64,000 nt of DNA from Croceibacterium sp. TMG7-5b_MA50 (lineage in GTDB: Bacteria; Pseudomonadota; Alphaproteobacteria; Sphingomonadales; Sphingomonadaceae). A program made the position numbers and the translations under genes. Below are positions 8,169 through 17,354 of this stretch, piece by piece. The stretch lies in contig NZ_CP156083.1 in the NCBI RefSeq assembly GCF_039830145.1, forward strand, positions 62,001 through 126,000. The letters run 5' to 3'. Position 1 is the stretch's first letter; every line of letters starts with the position of its first letter. The notes under the pieces were generated by a model. It saw only the letters and a program-made list of their open reading frames with translations. It ran no database searches and was not told where the DNA came from.

Positions 8169-11081
8169 TCAGATCCTTCCCCGAATACCGAACGCGATGG
8201 TGGTACCGTTGAAGAAGGAATTGTCGCGCCGCGACAGGCCGTTGCCGTCGGGCTGATCCGGGTTCTCGTAATAGGTGTAGGTGTTGACGTTGGTGATGTT
8301 CAGCGCATCCAGCCGCAGCTCGATATAATCGTTGATGCGGTAGCTGACGGTACCGTCCAGATAGCCCTGCGGGGCGAAGTACACGATCTGGTCGTTGCCC
8401 AGATTGTTGAACGACGTGCCCGTCTTCGCCCGGTAATTGTACGACCCGCGCAGTGAGAACGGACCCTTTTCGTAGAAGCCGGTGATGCTGTACGAATATT
8501 CGGGCACGAAGGAGATCGACCGCGTGGTGCCAGACGATGCGACGAAGTCACCGCCTTCCTGATCGATATAGGTGAAGCTGCTGGTCACGCCCAATCCGTC
8601 GAACGGATCGGGCAGGAAGGTGAAGTTCTGCTGGTAGGCAAGTTCCAGCCCGCGCAGGTTCAGGTCGCCCTGGTTGATCGTCACCGTGCGGCGGATCTGG
8701 AAATCGTCGGGGATGTTGCCGTCCGGGAAGCCCAGCGAGGTTGCGTTGAACGCACTGGGCGACAGGCCGAGCGAGCCAAAGGGCACGAAGTCCTGGAAAG
8801 CGAAGGGGCGGTTGCGGATGTCCTTCTGGAACACGCCGGCGCTCAGCAGCCCGCCGGGGGCGAAGTACCATTCCGCCACCAGGTCGTACTGGTCGGCGAT
8901 CTGCGGCAGTAGGTCGGGATTGCCGACCGTCACGTCCGCGTTGAACACGTTGGGCACCACCGTGCTGCCGGCGATGGTGGACAGGGCATTGCGGGTGATC
9001 GTGCGCCCACCCGATGCGCGCAGCGTCAGTTCGGGCGTGACGTCGAAGGCCAGGCTCGCCGACGGCAGCCAGTTGTCGTACCCGCCGCGCCGTTCCGCCG
9101 GTTCAAACCGGCCGGCGCCCGCGCTGACGTAATTGTTGATGATGGTGCGCGTGTCGGAATAGCGGAGGCCCACATTGCCGCGCAACTCGCTGCCGAACAG
9201 CGGCACCTTGAAATTGCCTTCCAGGAAGCCGGTGGCGACCGCCTCCTCCGCCTCGAACGCGCCGTTCAGCAGGAAGGGCGCTTCCTCGTTCGCGCCGTTC
9301 GCATCCAGCGTGTTCAGCACGAAATCGCGGGAGAACGTGGCGAATTGCGACGGGAAGCCGTCATTGCCGCCATTGCGCAGCGCGCCAAACTGCACGAACG
9401 GATCCATGTAGGAGAAGACGTCGATCGTGCGGAATGTGCCGCCGCCTGGCAGGGTGCGGGTCGCGGCCAGGCCGCTGCTGTCGCGCCGTGCGACCTCCTT
9501 CGTGGTGGAGACGTAGCTGCCGCCGAACTTGACCGCGAACATCCGCTCCCCATCGTCGAACACAGTCCAGTCCAGCACCGCGCGGGCGTTGCGCTGCTTG
9601 TCGTCCTCGAACGAGTCGCCGAAGCCGAGCGAAGGGTCCGTCCAGTTGCGCGGATTGGTGAAGTCGACCGGGGAGGAAATCGTGGGGTAGCTGACATCGG
9701 CCGACGGATCGAAGGTGGTGTCGACGCTGTAGATGTTGCTGACGATGCGGTTCTGCGAAAGGTGCGCCTCGCTCTTGCTGAGATTGCCCTGCGCCGAAAG
9801 CGTCAGGTTATCGCTGATCTGGTATTGCGCGCGCAGGATGCCGTACAGGAATTCGGTCTCCCCATCGCGGTAGAAGCTTTCGGTCAGCAGCGATGTATTG
9901 CCGAACGTGCCGTACAGATTGTTGTATTCGTCAAGCTGCACGTTCAGCGGGATCAGGCCGGAATTGGTGCCGCGCCCCGGCGGGCTTGTGGTGCCGCGCA
10001 CCGTGCGGCTGTTACGCACCGGCACGCCGAACGTATATTCGTCCGAACTGTCGGTCAGCCGCGAATAGATGCCGTCCAGGCTCACATCCAGCCGGTCCGT
10101 CTTGTACTGGAGGGAGCCGACCAGGCCGAGCCGTTCACGCTCGTTGTTGGAGGCGAATACCCGATAGAAGCGGGGCAGGTAGCCATTGGCGACTTGATCG
10201 CGCGACAGGCTGCCGAAATTGGCCCGCGGATTGTCGAGGTCGAGCTGGAATTCGAATGGGCCGACCAGCGGGCGGGGCCGTCCGGCGGGCGTGTTGTACC
10301 CGCCCGATCCGATGACGGAGGAATTGTACCCGCCAGTGGACTGGAAGCCCGACCGTTCGTTCACCGTGCGCGAATAGGCGATGCCGAACAGGGCGCCGAA
10401 ATCGCCCATGGTGTCGCTGACCAGCAGCGATCCGCGCGGGCCCCATTCCTTCGACTGCGTGTTGTAATTGGCCTGAGCGGTGTAGCGGATCACGCGGCCA
10501 TTGCTGTCGAACGGACGCGGGGTCTGCAGGTCGACATTGCCGCCGATGCCCCCTTCCTCCAGATTGGCGAGCGGGGTCTTGTAGACGTCCACCCGGCCGA
10601 ACAGCTCCGACGGGAAGACGTCGTAATTGAAGTCCCGCGCGGACGAGCCGACATTGAGCGAGGAGGTCGTGCGGACCGGCGCCATGTTGATGGTGGTCAC
10701 CGTGAAGTCCGACCCGAGGCCCCGAATGCTGATCCGCTGTCCTTCGTTGGAGGCGCCGTCGCGCCCCAGGATCACGCCGGGGATACGCTGCAGCGAATCC
10801 GCGATGTTCGCCTCCGGGAACTTGCCGATGTCTTCCGCGACGATCGAATCGCGCACGCCGATCGCCTCCCGCTTCAGCTCCAGCCCTTCGGCAAGGCTGC
10901 GGCGGAACCCGGTGACGACGATCTCCTCGCCGGCGCCTTCGTCCTGCGCATCGGAGAGCACAGCGGTCGGGGCGGTGGGGCTGTCCGGCTGCGGCGCGCC
11001 TTGGGCGAGGGCCGGCACTGCCAGCAAATGGACGGCGAGTGCGCCGAGGGATGCTGCGCCAACCAGAACGCGTCGTGCCAT
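8169..11081 (-). CDS. TonB-dependent receptor (Xanthomonas/Caulobacter type)
   Basis: A 970-aa outer-membrane transporter: signal peptide to about residue 27 (AVPALAQ), TonB box region EEIVVTG at 52-58, and a plug with IGKFPEANIADSLQRIPGVIL, RISIRGLGSDFTVTTINM and GIGGNVDLQTPRPF, all hallmarks of the large carbohydrate-associated receptor group of sphingomonads, caulobacters and xanthomonads. The C-terminus ends in aromatic/Arg (IAFGIRGRI), as expected for a BamA-recognised barrel. SD AGGAGAGG precedes ATG 11081. It is first in a unit with GH105, GH35 and GH5 and should import the oligosaccharides they degrade. A promoter with TTGACA lies just upstream. Confidence 0.93.
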   Translation of the reverse strand: MARRVLVGAASLGALAVHLLAVPALAQGAPQPDSPTAPTAVLSDAQDEGAGEEIVVTGFRRSLAEGLELKREAIGVRDSIVAEDIGKFPEANIADSLQRIPGVILGRDGASNEGQRISIRGLGSDFTVTTINMAPVRTTSSLNVGSSARDFNYDVFPSELFGRVDVYKTPLANLEEGGIGGNVDLQTPRPFDSNGRVIRYTAQANYNTQSKEWGPRGSLLVSDTMGDFGALFGIAYSRTVNERSGFQSTGGYNSSVIGSGGYNTPAGRPRPLVGPFEFQLDLDNPRANFGSLSRDQVANGYLPRFYRVFASNNERERLGLVGSLQYKTDRLDVSLDGIYSRLTDSSDEYTFGVPVRNSRTVRGTTSPPGRGTNSGLIPLNVQLDEYNNLYGTFGNTSLLTESFYRDGETEFLYGILRAQYQISDNLTLSAQGNLSKSEAHLSQNRIVSNIYSVDTTFDPSADVSYPTISSPVDFTNPRNWTDPSLGFGDSFEDDKQRNARAVLDWTVFDDGERMFAVKFGGSYVSTTKEVARRDSSGLAATRTLPGGGTFRTIDVFSYMDPFVQFGALRNGGNDGFPSQFATFSRDFVLNTLDANGANEEAPFLLNGAFEAEEAVATGFLEGNFKVPLFGSELRGNVGLRYSDTRTIINNYVSAGAGRFEPAERRGGYDNWLPSASLAFDVTPELTLRASGGRTITRNALSTIAGSTVVPNVFNADVTVGNPDLLPQIADQYDLVAEWYFAPGGLLSAGVFQKDIRNRPFAFQDFVPFGSLGLSPSAFNATSLGFPDGNIPDDFQIRRTVTINQGDLNLRGLELAYQQNFTFLPDPFDGLGVTSSFTYIDQEGGDFVASSGTTRSISFVPEYSYSITGFYEKGPFSLRGSYNYRAKTGTSFNNLGNDQIVYFAPQGYLDGTVSYRINDYIELRLDALNITNVNTYTYYENPDQPDGNGLSRRDNSFFNGTTIAFGIRGRI

Positions 11082-11122
11082 TGTACCTCTCCTGACCTTT
11101 CCGCTTGCCGCGGTTTAAATCA

Positions 11123-11151
11123 GTTATCATATCAATTTAATTTAGTGTCAA
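11123..11151 (-). promoter_or_regulatory. Predicted sigma70-type promoter of the TBDR at 11081
   Basis: On the minus strand TTGACA (11151-11146) is followed after exactly 17 bases by GATAAC (11128-11123), in an A+T-rich patch that stands out from the GC-rich surroundings. The predicted leader is about 35 bases and contains the SD. Confidence 0.6.
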
Positions 11152-11312
11152 TTGCCTTCGGTGGGGCTGCCCAGTCATACTGAGTGAAGGCAGGTCCGAG
11201 AGTATTGTGATGGTTTGACAAGGCTTTAGGCGCAGGGTCTGATAGTATCGATCAAGTTACCCTGCCGCCTGTCGGATAAGCCGTATAACATAGCAGGCGA
11301 GAGGAGATGTGG

Positions 11313-12632
11313 ATGAGCATGTGGGTTGATGGGGCGCCGAACGGCGAAATCGGGCGTCGCGGGCTGCTGGTGGGCGCGGTGAGCGGGGCAGGGGCGCTTG
11401 CCGCAACGGCCGCCATGGCGCAGTCAGCAAACGCTGCCGGCCCGGCGAGTGCCAAGTCGCTAGGCGATGGCACTGCCGACCGTACCTATTCGGTGGACCT
11501 GCTGCGCCGCATGGCGGAGCCGGTGCTCGGCCCCATGGCGCGTGGGCGGTTGCAGCGCGAATGGACCCCGGAACTCAGCCCCACCTGGGACGGCCGCGAC
11601 CCGCACGTTGCCTATATGGAGGCGTTCGCCCGCCTGATGGACGGGGTGGCGCCATGGCTCGCCTTGCCGGACGATCCTTCGCCAGAGGGGCAGTTGCGCG
11701 CCCGCCTGCGCGACCAGGCGCTGGCCAGCTTCACCCACTCGGTCGATCCCGCCAGCCCCGATTACCTGCTGTGGCGCAGCCACGGGCAGGCCTTGGTGGA
11801 CTCTGCCTATTTCACCAGCGCGCTGCTGCGCGCGCCCGACGCACTGTGGAAACCGCTCAGCCGCACGACCCAACGGCGCATCGTGGAGGAGATCAAAGGG
11901 CTGCGCCGCGTATCCCCGCCGTACCAGAACTGGATCCTGTTCGCCGCCATGAACGAGGCGTTCCTGTTCTCCATCGGGGAGGAATGGGATCCGATGCGCG
12001 TGGACCTCGCCATCAAGAAGTTCCTCGAATGGTATGCCGGCGACGGCTGGTACGGCGATGGGCCGCGGTTCCACTTCGATTATTACAACAGCTACGTCAT
12101 CCAGCCCATGCTGGTGCAGATCCTGCAGACGCTAGCCGCGGGGGAGCCGGCGTTCAACAACCTCAAGCCCGCCGCCGAGCTGGAGCTCGCGATCAGGCGC
12201 GCGCAGCGTTATGCCGAGCATGTGGAGCGGATGATCGGGCCGGATGGGGCCTATGCCGCGGTGGGCCGATCCCTCACCTACCGCACGGCGGTGCATCAGC
12301 CGCTGGGCTTCCTCGCCTGGCACGGCCTGCTGCCTGACACCCTGCCGCCCGGGCAGGTCCGTGCGGCGACCATGGCGGCGCAGCGCCGCGTCTTCGCCGA
12401 TCCGAGCAACTTCAACGATGCGGGTTACCTGACGATCGGCTTCGCTCGCCACCAGCCGACGCTGGGCGACATCTATTCCAATGCCGGCAGCATGTATATC
12501 GCGTCCGAAAGCCTGATCGCGCTCGGCCTGCCCGCCAGCGATCCATACTGGACCGCCCCGCCGCTGCCCTGGACCATGCTGCGCGCCTATTCGGGGGAGG
12601 ATTTCCGCAAGGATTACTACGTCGAATACTGA
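11313..12632 (+). CDS. DUF2264-family protein, exported (Tat-like signal)
   Basis: About 439 aa. The N-terminus has a twin-arginine-like signal (GRRGLLVGAVSGAGALAATAAMAQ). The body matches the DUF2264 family: NWILFAAMNEAFLF, WYAGDGWYGDGPRFHFDYYNSYVIQPML and GRSLTYRTAVHQPL are characteristic of this predicted (alpha/alpha)-barrel family, which is common in pectin and rhamnogalacturonan loci but has no well-established activity that I can name. ATG 11313 has GAGGAG at six-base spacing; ATG 11307 abuts the SD and is less likely. The gene diverges from the TBDR across 231 bases; TTGACA at 11215-11220 may be its -35 element, but no convincing -10 follows at normal spacing. It converges with the kinase gene, 18 bases apart. 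Confidence 0.85.
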   Translation: MSMWVDGAPNGEIGRRGLLVGAVSGAGALAATAAMAQSANAAGPASAKSLGDGTADRTYSVDLLRRMAEPVLGPMARGRLQREWTPELSPTWDGRDPHVAYMEAFARLMDGVAPWLALPDDPSPEGQLRARLRDQALASFTHSVDPASPDYLLWRSHGQALVDSAYFTSALLRAPDALWKPLSRTTQRRIVEEIKGLRRVSPPYQNWILFAAMNEAFLFSIGEEWDPMRVDLAIKKFLEWYAGDGWYGDGPRFHFDYYNSYVIQPMLVQILQTLAAGEPAFNNLKPAAELELAIRRAQRYAEHVERMIGPDGAYAAVGRSLTYRTAVHQPLGFLAWHGLLPDTLPPGQVRAATMAAQRRVFADPSNFNDAGYLTIGFARHQPTLGDIYSNAGSMYIASESLIALGLPASDPYWTAPPLPWTMLRAYSGEDFRKDYYVEY

Positions 12633-12650
12633 AATGGCGGCGTCGCCCGG

Positions 12651-13448
12651 TCAGGCCAGCACCCGCCGGTCCGGGTCCAGCCGCAGCGTCAGGTCGGCGC
12701 GGCCCGGCATCTCCGCCAGGATGTGGCGGGTCAGGCGTTCGTAATGCTGGACGAAACGAGCGATGGCGGCCGCGTCCATCAGTGCGGAGGCGTCGCCGCC
12801 GGTTGCCGCCACCCGCCGGCGCAGCGTCTCCTCCTGCTCGGTCCGCCAGCCCGTCACCACGTCGAAGCCGGGCGCGGCCAGCAGCACCAGCCGGTCGATC
12901 CGCGCGAACAGGGCGGCGTAGTCGGTGGCGAGCGCGGTGTTGACGGCGCGGCGCCAGATGGCGGCGGGGTCCTCCTCCCGCTCCAGCACGTTGACGGGTT
13001 CCAGCAGCGCGACCTCGTCCTGGGGCACGGCGCCGACGCACCAGCCTTCGAAGATCAGCAGGTCGATATCGGCGACGGTCGCGGTGTCCGCCGCCGGTTC
13101 GTCATGCGCCTTGTCGAAGCGGGGCAGGGCGGTGGGTTGGCGGGTTCGGATCGCGTCGATCACCGCCGCCCCGCGCGCCACGTCATGCGTCAGCGGGACG
13201 CCGCGGGTGCGCAGCAGCGGGTGGATCCGCGCCGCGAGATCCGCCCGGACCGCGCCGGGCAGATAGAGGTCGTCCAGCGACAGGATCGCGGTGGCGACGC
13301 CGCGCGCCTGCATCCGGTCGGCGAGGCGGGCCGCCAGGGTCGACTTGCCCGATCCCTGCGATCCGCACAAGCCCAGCACCAGCGGCGTGCCCTGTTCCTC
13401 CAACCAGCGGCATACCGCCGCATCCACGCGGAGCAGGGCGCCGGTCAT
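12651..13448 (-). CDS. P-loop kinase, D-glycerate 3-kinase-like
   Basis: A 265-aa soluble protein with Walker A GSQGSGKST at residues 29-37 and the downstream motifs LSLDDLYLP, FDKAHDEP, FEGWCVG and FDVVTGWRTEQEE, which match the plant GLYK/bacterial glycerate 3-kinase group (family signature FEGWxxG and WRxxQE). The expected reaction is ATP-dependent phosphorylation of D-glycerate to 3-phosphoglycerate in the cytoplasm. It is the last gene of the operon GH78, DUF4432, SDR, CoA-transferase, enoyl-CoA hydratase, kinase; its ATG directly follows the TGA of the hydratase gene. The link between glycerate and this locus is not obvious. It could act on another short hydroxy acid, or be a related P-loop kinase such as a pantothenate- or uridine-kinase-like protein. 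Confidence 0.72.
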   Translation of the reverse strand: MTGALLRVDAAVCRWLEEQGTPLVLGLCGSQGSGKSTLAARLADRMQARGVATAILSLDDLYLPGAVRADLAARIHPLLRTRGVPLTHDVARGAAVIDAIRTRQPTALPRFDKAHDEPAADTATVADIDLLIFEGWCVGAVPQDEVALLEPVNVLEREEDPAAIWRRAVNTALATDYAALFARIDRLVLLAAPGFDVVTGWRTEQEETLRRRVAATGGDASALMDAAAIARFVQHYERLTRHILAEMPGRADLTLRLDPDRRVLA

Positions 13449-14219
13449 TCAGCGGCGGCGGAACACCGGGGCGCGCTTTTCCGCAAAGGCGGCGCGGCCT
13501 TCGGCTGCATCTTCCGTGGCGAAGCAGATCGCCTGCAATTCCCGCTCATATTCCACGGCCTTGTCCCATGGCATGGTGAATGCCGCGCGCAGGTTCAGTT
13601 TCCCGATCTCCGCCGCGATCGGCGCGCGCGACGCAACGGTGCGGGCAAGCTCCTGCGCGCGTGGCAGCAATGCGGCGGGGTCATGCACCTCGCTGACGAG
13701 ACCCCAGGCGAGCGCCTGACCGGCGTCGATCATGTCGCCGGTCAACAGCATGGTCGCCGCGTTGGACGATCCGATGGCGTAGGACAGCCCGGCCGCCATG
13801 CCGCCGCCGCCGATCCAGCCCAGCTTGATCTCCGGCGCGGCGAAGCGGGCATTGCTGCTGCAGATGCGGATATCGCAGGCGAGCGCCGTCTCCAGCCCGC
13901 CACCCAGCGCGTAGCCGTTGATCGCCGCCACCACCGGCTTGCGGCAGGCGCGCAGCGCGTCGCAATAATCGGCCCGGTTGCGGAAGTCCCAGGCGGTCGC
14001 ATAGGCATCGAGCGTCGTGATATCCGACCCGGCGCTAAACGCCTTCTCTCCCGCCCCGGTCACGATCACGCAGCGCACCACGTCGGACGTGTTGCATTCC
14101 GCCACCGCGGCGACCAGCGCGTCCGCCATGGCGGGGGTCATGGCGTTGAGTTTAGCCGGACGGTTGATGGTGATCGTCGCCACATGATCGGCGATGGTGA
14201 AGGCGAGGTCGTCGGTCAT
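13449..14219 (-). CDS. Enoyl-CoA hydratase/isomerase family protein
   Basis: A 256-aa crotonase-fold protein. Visible landmarks are INRPAKLNAMTP near the N-terminus, the oxyanion-hole segments AFSAGSDI and NGYALGGGLETALACD, and RFAAPEIKLG. It should bind an acyl-CoA and catalyse hydration, isomerisation or hydrolysis; the canonical Glu pair is not clearly placed (GGGGMAAGLSYAIG in the second site), so the exact reaction is open. Its ATG overlaps the stop of the CoA-transferase gene by four bases (ATGA), and the kinase start follows its own stop directly, implying translational coupling. The CoA-transferase next door would supply its CoA-ester substrate. Confidence 0.88.
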   Translation of the reverse strand: MTDDLAFTIADHVATITINRPAKLNAMTPAMADALVAAVAECNTSDVVRCVIVTGAGEKAFSAGSDITTLDAYATAWDFRNRADYCDALRACRKPVVAAINGYALGGGLETALACDIRICSSNARFAAPEIKLGWIGGGGMAAGLSYAIGSSNAATMLLTGDMIDAGQALAWGLVSEVHDPAALLPRAQELARTVASRAPIAAEIGKLNLRAAFTMPWDKAVEYERELQAICFATEDAAEGRAAFAEKRAPVFRRR

Positions 14220-15406
14220 GCGTGCTGCCTTACAACACCGGCATCGATCAGCCGGTCGATGGCATCATCGTCCAGCCCCAATTCGGCCAGCACGTCGCGG
14301 CTGTGTTCGCCCACCAGCGGCGCGCCACGCGTGACGGCGGACGGCGTCTTTGAGAAGCGGATGGGAAAGCCCGGTGTCTTCACGCGGCCCTCCGTCGGGT
14401 GGTCGTATTCCACAAAGGTGCCGTTGTGGCGGATCTGCGGGTCATCCACCAGATCGGCATAGCCATAGACCGGCCCCGCCCAGATGTCGGCCGCGCGGAA
14501 CGCCGCCAGCCATTCGGCGCTGCTGCGCGTGGTCAGCCGCTCCCTGATCCGGGCGAAGATCGCGTCGCGCTGGGTCCAGCCGTCGCGCTCCTCGTTCAGG
14601 CTGGCGAAGAACGGATCGTCCAGCACCTCGCCCAATTTCGCCAGCTTCGCCATGGCAAGCGTGATGTAGCCGTCGCTGGTGGCGAACACGCCGTAGGGTG
14701 CACGGATGTAGCTGTGGGCATGCGCCTCGGCGGAGCGGGTCTGCGGCTTGTTGCCGACCGTGAAGACCGACAGCTCCTGCATCTGCAGGGTGGTGATCGC
14801 GTCCAGCATGTTGACCTGCACCAACTGGCCCTCTCCGGTCCGTTCCCGGTGGAACAGGGCGGCGAGCGCGCCCTCAAACGCGGAATAGGCGGTGACGGCG
14901 TCCACCAGGTACTGCCCCGCCGGCGCGGGCGGCTGGCCATCGGCGCCCGCCGACAGCATCGCGCCGGACATGCCCTGCAGCAGCAGGTCCTGCCCGGGAT
15001 AGAGGCGATACGGCCCATCCTCGCCATAGCCGGACATCGAGACGTAGATCAGCCGGGGGTTGATCGCCGACAGCGTGGCGTAGTCGAGGCCCAGCCGTTC
15101 CGCCACGCCGGGGCGATAGTTCTGCAGGAACACGTCGGCGGTCCTGACCATCTCCAGCAGCAGCGCCTTGCCATCGGGCGCCTTCAGGTCGACCGCCAGC
15201 GAACGCTTGTTGCGATTGAGCGAGAGGAAAGAGACGTTGATCTCCTTACCCGTCGCGCCCCCGGCGGCGGCGTGGCGCTGCCATTCGCCGGTGGTCGGCT
15301 CCACCTTGATGACGTCGGCCCCCATGTCGCCCAGCCGCATCGCCGCCAGCGGCCCGGCCATGGCGATGGAGCAGTCGAGCACGCGGATGCCGGATAGGAT
15401 GGTCAT
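14216..15406 (-). CDS. Class III CoA-transferase (CaiB/BaiF family)
   Basis: A 396-aa cytoplasmic protein with the family pattern LSGIRVLDCSIAMAGPLAAMRLGDMGADVIKVEP at the N-terminus, NRNKRSLAVDLK, VFLQNYRPGVAERLGLDY and LIYVSMSGYGEDGPY, and the catalytic-Asp region LVDAVTAYSAFEGALAAL. It should move CoA between two carboxylic acids. The start at 15406 gives the standard family length; the open frame continues upstream only as an out-of-frame read of the SDR gene. SD is GAGGAAC, overlapping the SDR stop. Fifteen bases separate it from the SDR gene. Within a glycosidase locus this indicates that a sugar-derived or ester-released acid is activated to a CoA thioester. Confidence 0.9.
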   Translation of the reverse strand: MTILSGIRVLDCSIAMAGPLAAMRLGDMGADVIKVEPTTGEWQRHAAAGGATGKEINVSFLSLNRNKRSLAVDLKAPDGKALLLEMVRTADVFLQNYRPGVAERLGLDYATLSAINPRLIYVSMSGYGEDGPYRLYPGQDLLLQGMSGAMLSAGADGQPPAPAGQYLVDAVTAYSAFEGALAALFHRERTGEGQLVQVNMLDAITTLQMQELSVFTVGNKPQTRSAEAHAHSYIRAPYGVFATSDGYITLAMAKLAKLGEVLDDPFFASLNEERDGWTQRDAIFARIRERLTTRSSAEWLAAFRAADIWAGPVYGYADLVDDPQIRHNGTFVEYDHPTEGRVKTPGFPIRFSKTPSAVTRGAPLVGEHSRDVLAELGLDDDAIDRLIDAGVVRQHA

Positions 15407-15420
15407 GTCGTCACTGTTCC

Positions 15421-16161
15421 TCAGGCCATGACCCAGCCACCGTTGACGTGCAGCGTCTGGCCGGTGATGAATCCCGCCTCGTCCCCCGCCAGGAAGGCGA
15501 TGGCGGCGGCGATGTCGGCGGCGGTACCGCGCCGCTTCACCGCCTGGGCGTCCAGCACCATGCGGTTGTACCCCTCGGGATCGGGATGGATCTTCTCGGC
15601 ATCGGTCGGGAAGGCGCCGGGCGCGATGGCATTGACGGTGATGCCGTCCGGCCCGAACTCGCGCGCCCAGGCGCGGGTCAGGCCGACCAGCGCCGCCTTC
15701 GACGCGACGTAGGGCGACAGGCTGGCCCACCCGCCGGAGATGGTGATCGAGGAGACGTTGATTATCCGCCCCCATCCCTGCGCGCGCATGGCGGGCAGCG
15801 CGGCCTGCACCGCGACGATGCCGGCATCGACATTCACCCGCTGAACGCGCTGGTGATCCTCCACCGTGAACTCGTCGAACGGCTTCGCGGGATAGATCGC
15901 GGCATTGTTGATGACGACGTCGACCCCGCCGGTCTCCGCCACTAACCGTTCCAGTTCGGTGCGCCAGCCGGCGAGATCCGACAGATCGGCGGTAGAAACG
16001 ATCAGCCGGCCGTGCCCCTCCGCCGCGGCCTGCAACTGCGCGACCTTGGCCGGGTCGTTGTCCACCGCGACCACGACCGCGCCGCGTTGCAGCAGCAGGA
16101 CACTGGTCTCCAGCCCCAGCCCGCCCGCCGCGCCGGTGTAGAGGACGCTACGGCCCTTCAT
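15421..16161 (-). CDS. Short-chain dehydrogenase/reductase
   Basis: A 246-aa classical SDR: Rossmann glycine motif TGAAGGLG at residues 9-16, Asp34 after beta-2 (favouring NAD over NADP), NNAA at 85-88, and the catalytic Ser138, Tyr151 and Lys155 (YVASK). ITGQTLHVNGGW is the usual C-terminal motif. Family knowledge: sphingomonad L-rhamnose-1-dehydrogenase of the non-phosphorylative pathway is an SDR, and a rhamnosidase is in the same operon, so sugar 1-dehydrogenase is one plausible role. A hydroxyacyl-CoA dehydrogenase role fits the adjacent CoA-transferase and hydratase equally well. ATG overlaps the DUF4432 stop (ATGA). Confidence 0.88.
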   Translation of the reverse strand: MKGRSVLYTGAAGGLGLETSVLLLQRGAVVVAVDNDPAKVAQLQAAAEGHGRLIVSTADLSDLAGWRTELERLVAETGGVDVVINNAAIYPAKPFDEFTVEDHQRVQRVNVDAGIVAVQAALPAMRAQGWGRIINVSSITISGGWASLSPYVASKAALVGLTRAWAREFGPDGITVNAIAPGAFPTDAEKIHPDPEGYNRMVLDAQAVKRRGTAADIAAAIAFLAGDEAGFITGQTLHVNGGWVMA

Positions 16162-17354
16162 GCGGCGCGCCCCGTGATGGCCGGAAAATTGCCGGTGGGC
16201 TGCGGGTACTCGTCCTGCGGCTGGCGCTGCACCGCCTCAATCGCCGCCACGGCCTCGCCGACGGCCACGCTGGTCGGCAGAACGCGCAGCACGGTGTCGT
16301 ATCGTCGCTCCTCACCATGCTCCAGCCAGATCAGCTCGCCCCGTTCGCGCGCGAAATCCTTGCCGAGGACGTGGTTGGTCGATGGCTCGATCCCCATGGC
16401 GTAATGGCCGGCGTGGAAGTTCTGCCACTGGTACATGGCGGGGAACTGGTCCTTCAGCGTCTCCACCGCGAAGCCGAAGCCGAGTGCCTCGTTCACCAGC
16501 GCCACGGTGACGCGCCCTTGCGCGTCAGGCGCCATGTCATGCTGCCACACCTGTTCGTGGAAGTTGCGGATCGGCGCGGGCACCGTGCGATAGCCCACGC
16601 CTTGCGCCCGGTACTCCGCCTCGTGCGCGGCCCACAGCACCTGCCGGATCGGGGCGACGTAGCGAGCCCCTTCCGCCAGCACCGGATGGCCGACATTGAT
16701 GTGGTAGCAATACATATGCGGCGTGCGGTAGAAGCCGTGATTGACCACCCGGTCGATCAGCCGGATGGCATCGCCGCCGACATCCGCCTCGATCCGGCGG
16801 TGGAGGTGCAGGTCCTCCCCGAAGACGGTCGATTGCTGCACCACGCCTTCGGCCCACAGCACGCATTCGTCGCCGTGCCATTCCTCGCCATAGCCGGTCA
16901 GCCGCGCCGGGATCGTGCCGATGCGGCCATGGAGGGAGGAGGAGATGGCCTTGCGCGGGCCATAATGGTAATGGCCGGCGGGATCGTCATGCATGAACAA
17001 TGTGTGGTCGAGGCCGCAGGTGATGTTGAGCCCGGACATGGAGCGGAACCAGCCCAGCCCGCCCTCGCCCTCGTAATCGTGCAGGGAGGGATGGCGGAAG
17101 CCGGACGGCGAGTGCCAGCCCACCGCGCGGCCGGCATGTTCGCATTCGGCGATGTCCATCGCCCGGTCGACCAGCACGGTGAAGCGCATGCCGCTGCCGG
17201 TGCGGAACTCCAGCAGCCGGTTGCCGCGCTCCACCCCGTCGCCCAGCGTCGACAAGCGCACGCCCGCGAATTGCGACAGGCTGCCGGTGCGTTCCGCCAA
17301 AGCACGCCGGGTCATCGCTTGCCCGTAGAGCGTAACCACCAGCATCTCTCCCAT
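16158..17354 (-). CDS. DUF4432 family protein (aldose-1-epimerase-like)
   Basis: About 398 aa, soluble, no signal peptide. The segments RTGSLSQFAGVRLSTLGDGVERGNRLLEFRTGSGMRF, DRAMDIAECEHAGRAVGW and MYCYHINVGHPVLAEGARYVAP are typical of DUF4432, a galactose-mutarotase-like beta-sandwich family. The His and Asp/Glu residues in these blocks would suit binding of a sugar or sugar acid; a mutarotase or epimerase role is inferred from fold only. The start is uncertain: ATG 17354 directly abuts a large palindrome, ATG 17345 has GGGAGAG immediately before it, and a TTG at 17399 would run through the palindrome. A separate promoter and operator seem to drive this gene and the four behind it. Confidence 0.8.
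   Translation of the reverse strand: MGEMLVVTLYGQAMTRRALAERTGSLSQFAGVRLSTLGDGVERGNRLLEFRTGSGMRFTVLVDRAMDIAECEHAGRAVGWHSPSGFRHPSLHDYEGEGGLGWFRSMSGLNITCGLDHTLFMHDDPAGHYHYGPRKAISSSLHGRIGTIPARLTGYGEEWHGDECVLWAEGVVQQSTVFGEDLHLHRRIEADVGGDAIRLIDRVVNHGFYRTPHMYCYHINVGHPVLAEGARYVAPIRQVLWAAHEAEYRAQGVGYRTVPAPIRNFHEQVWQHDMAPDAQGRVTVALVNEALGFGFAVETLKDQFPAMYQWQNFHAGHYAMGIEPSTNHVLGKDFARERGELIWLEHGEERRYDTVLRVLPTSVAVGEAVAAIEAVQRQPQDEYPQPTGNFPAITGRAA

Noticed and set aside
9345-11183. Plus-strand open frame of 612 codons opposite the TBDR
   Set aside because: Antisense shadow of a GC-rich coding region; no domain or SD.
14216-15775. CoA-transferase frame extended to 519 residues
   Set aside because: The first 123 residues are an out-of-frame read of the SDR gene; family length and motif position fit ATG 15406.
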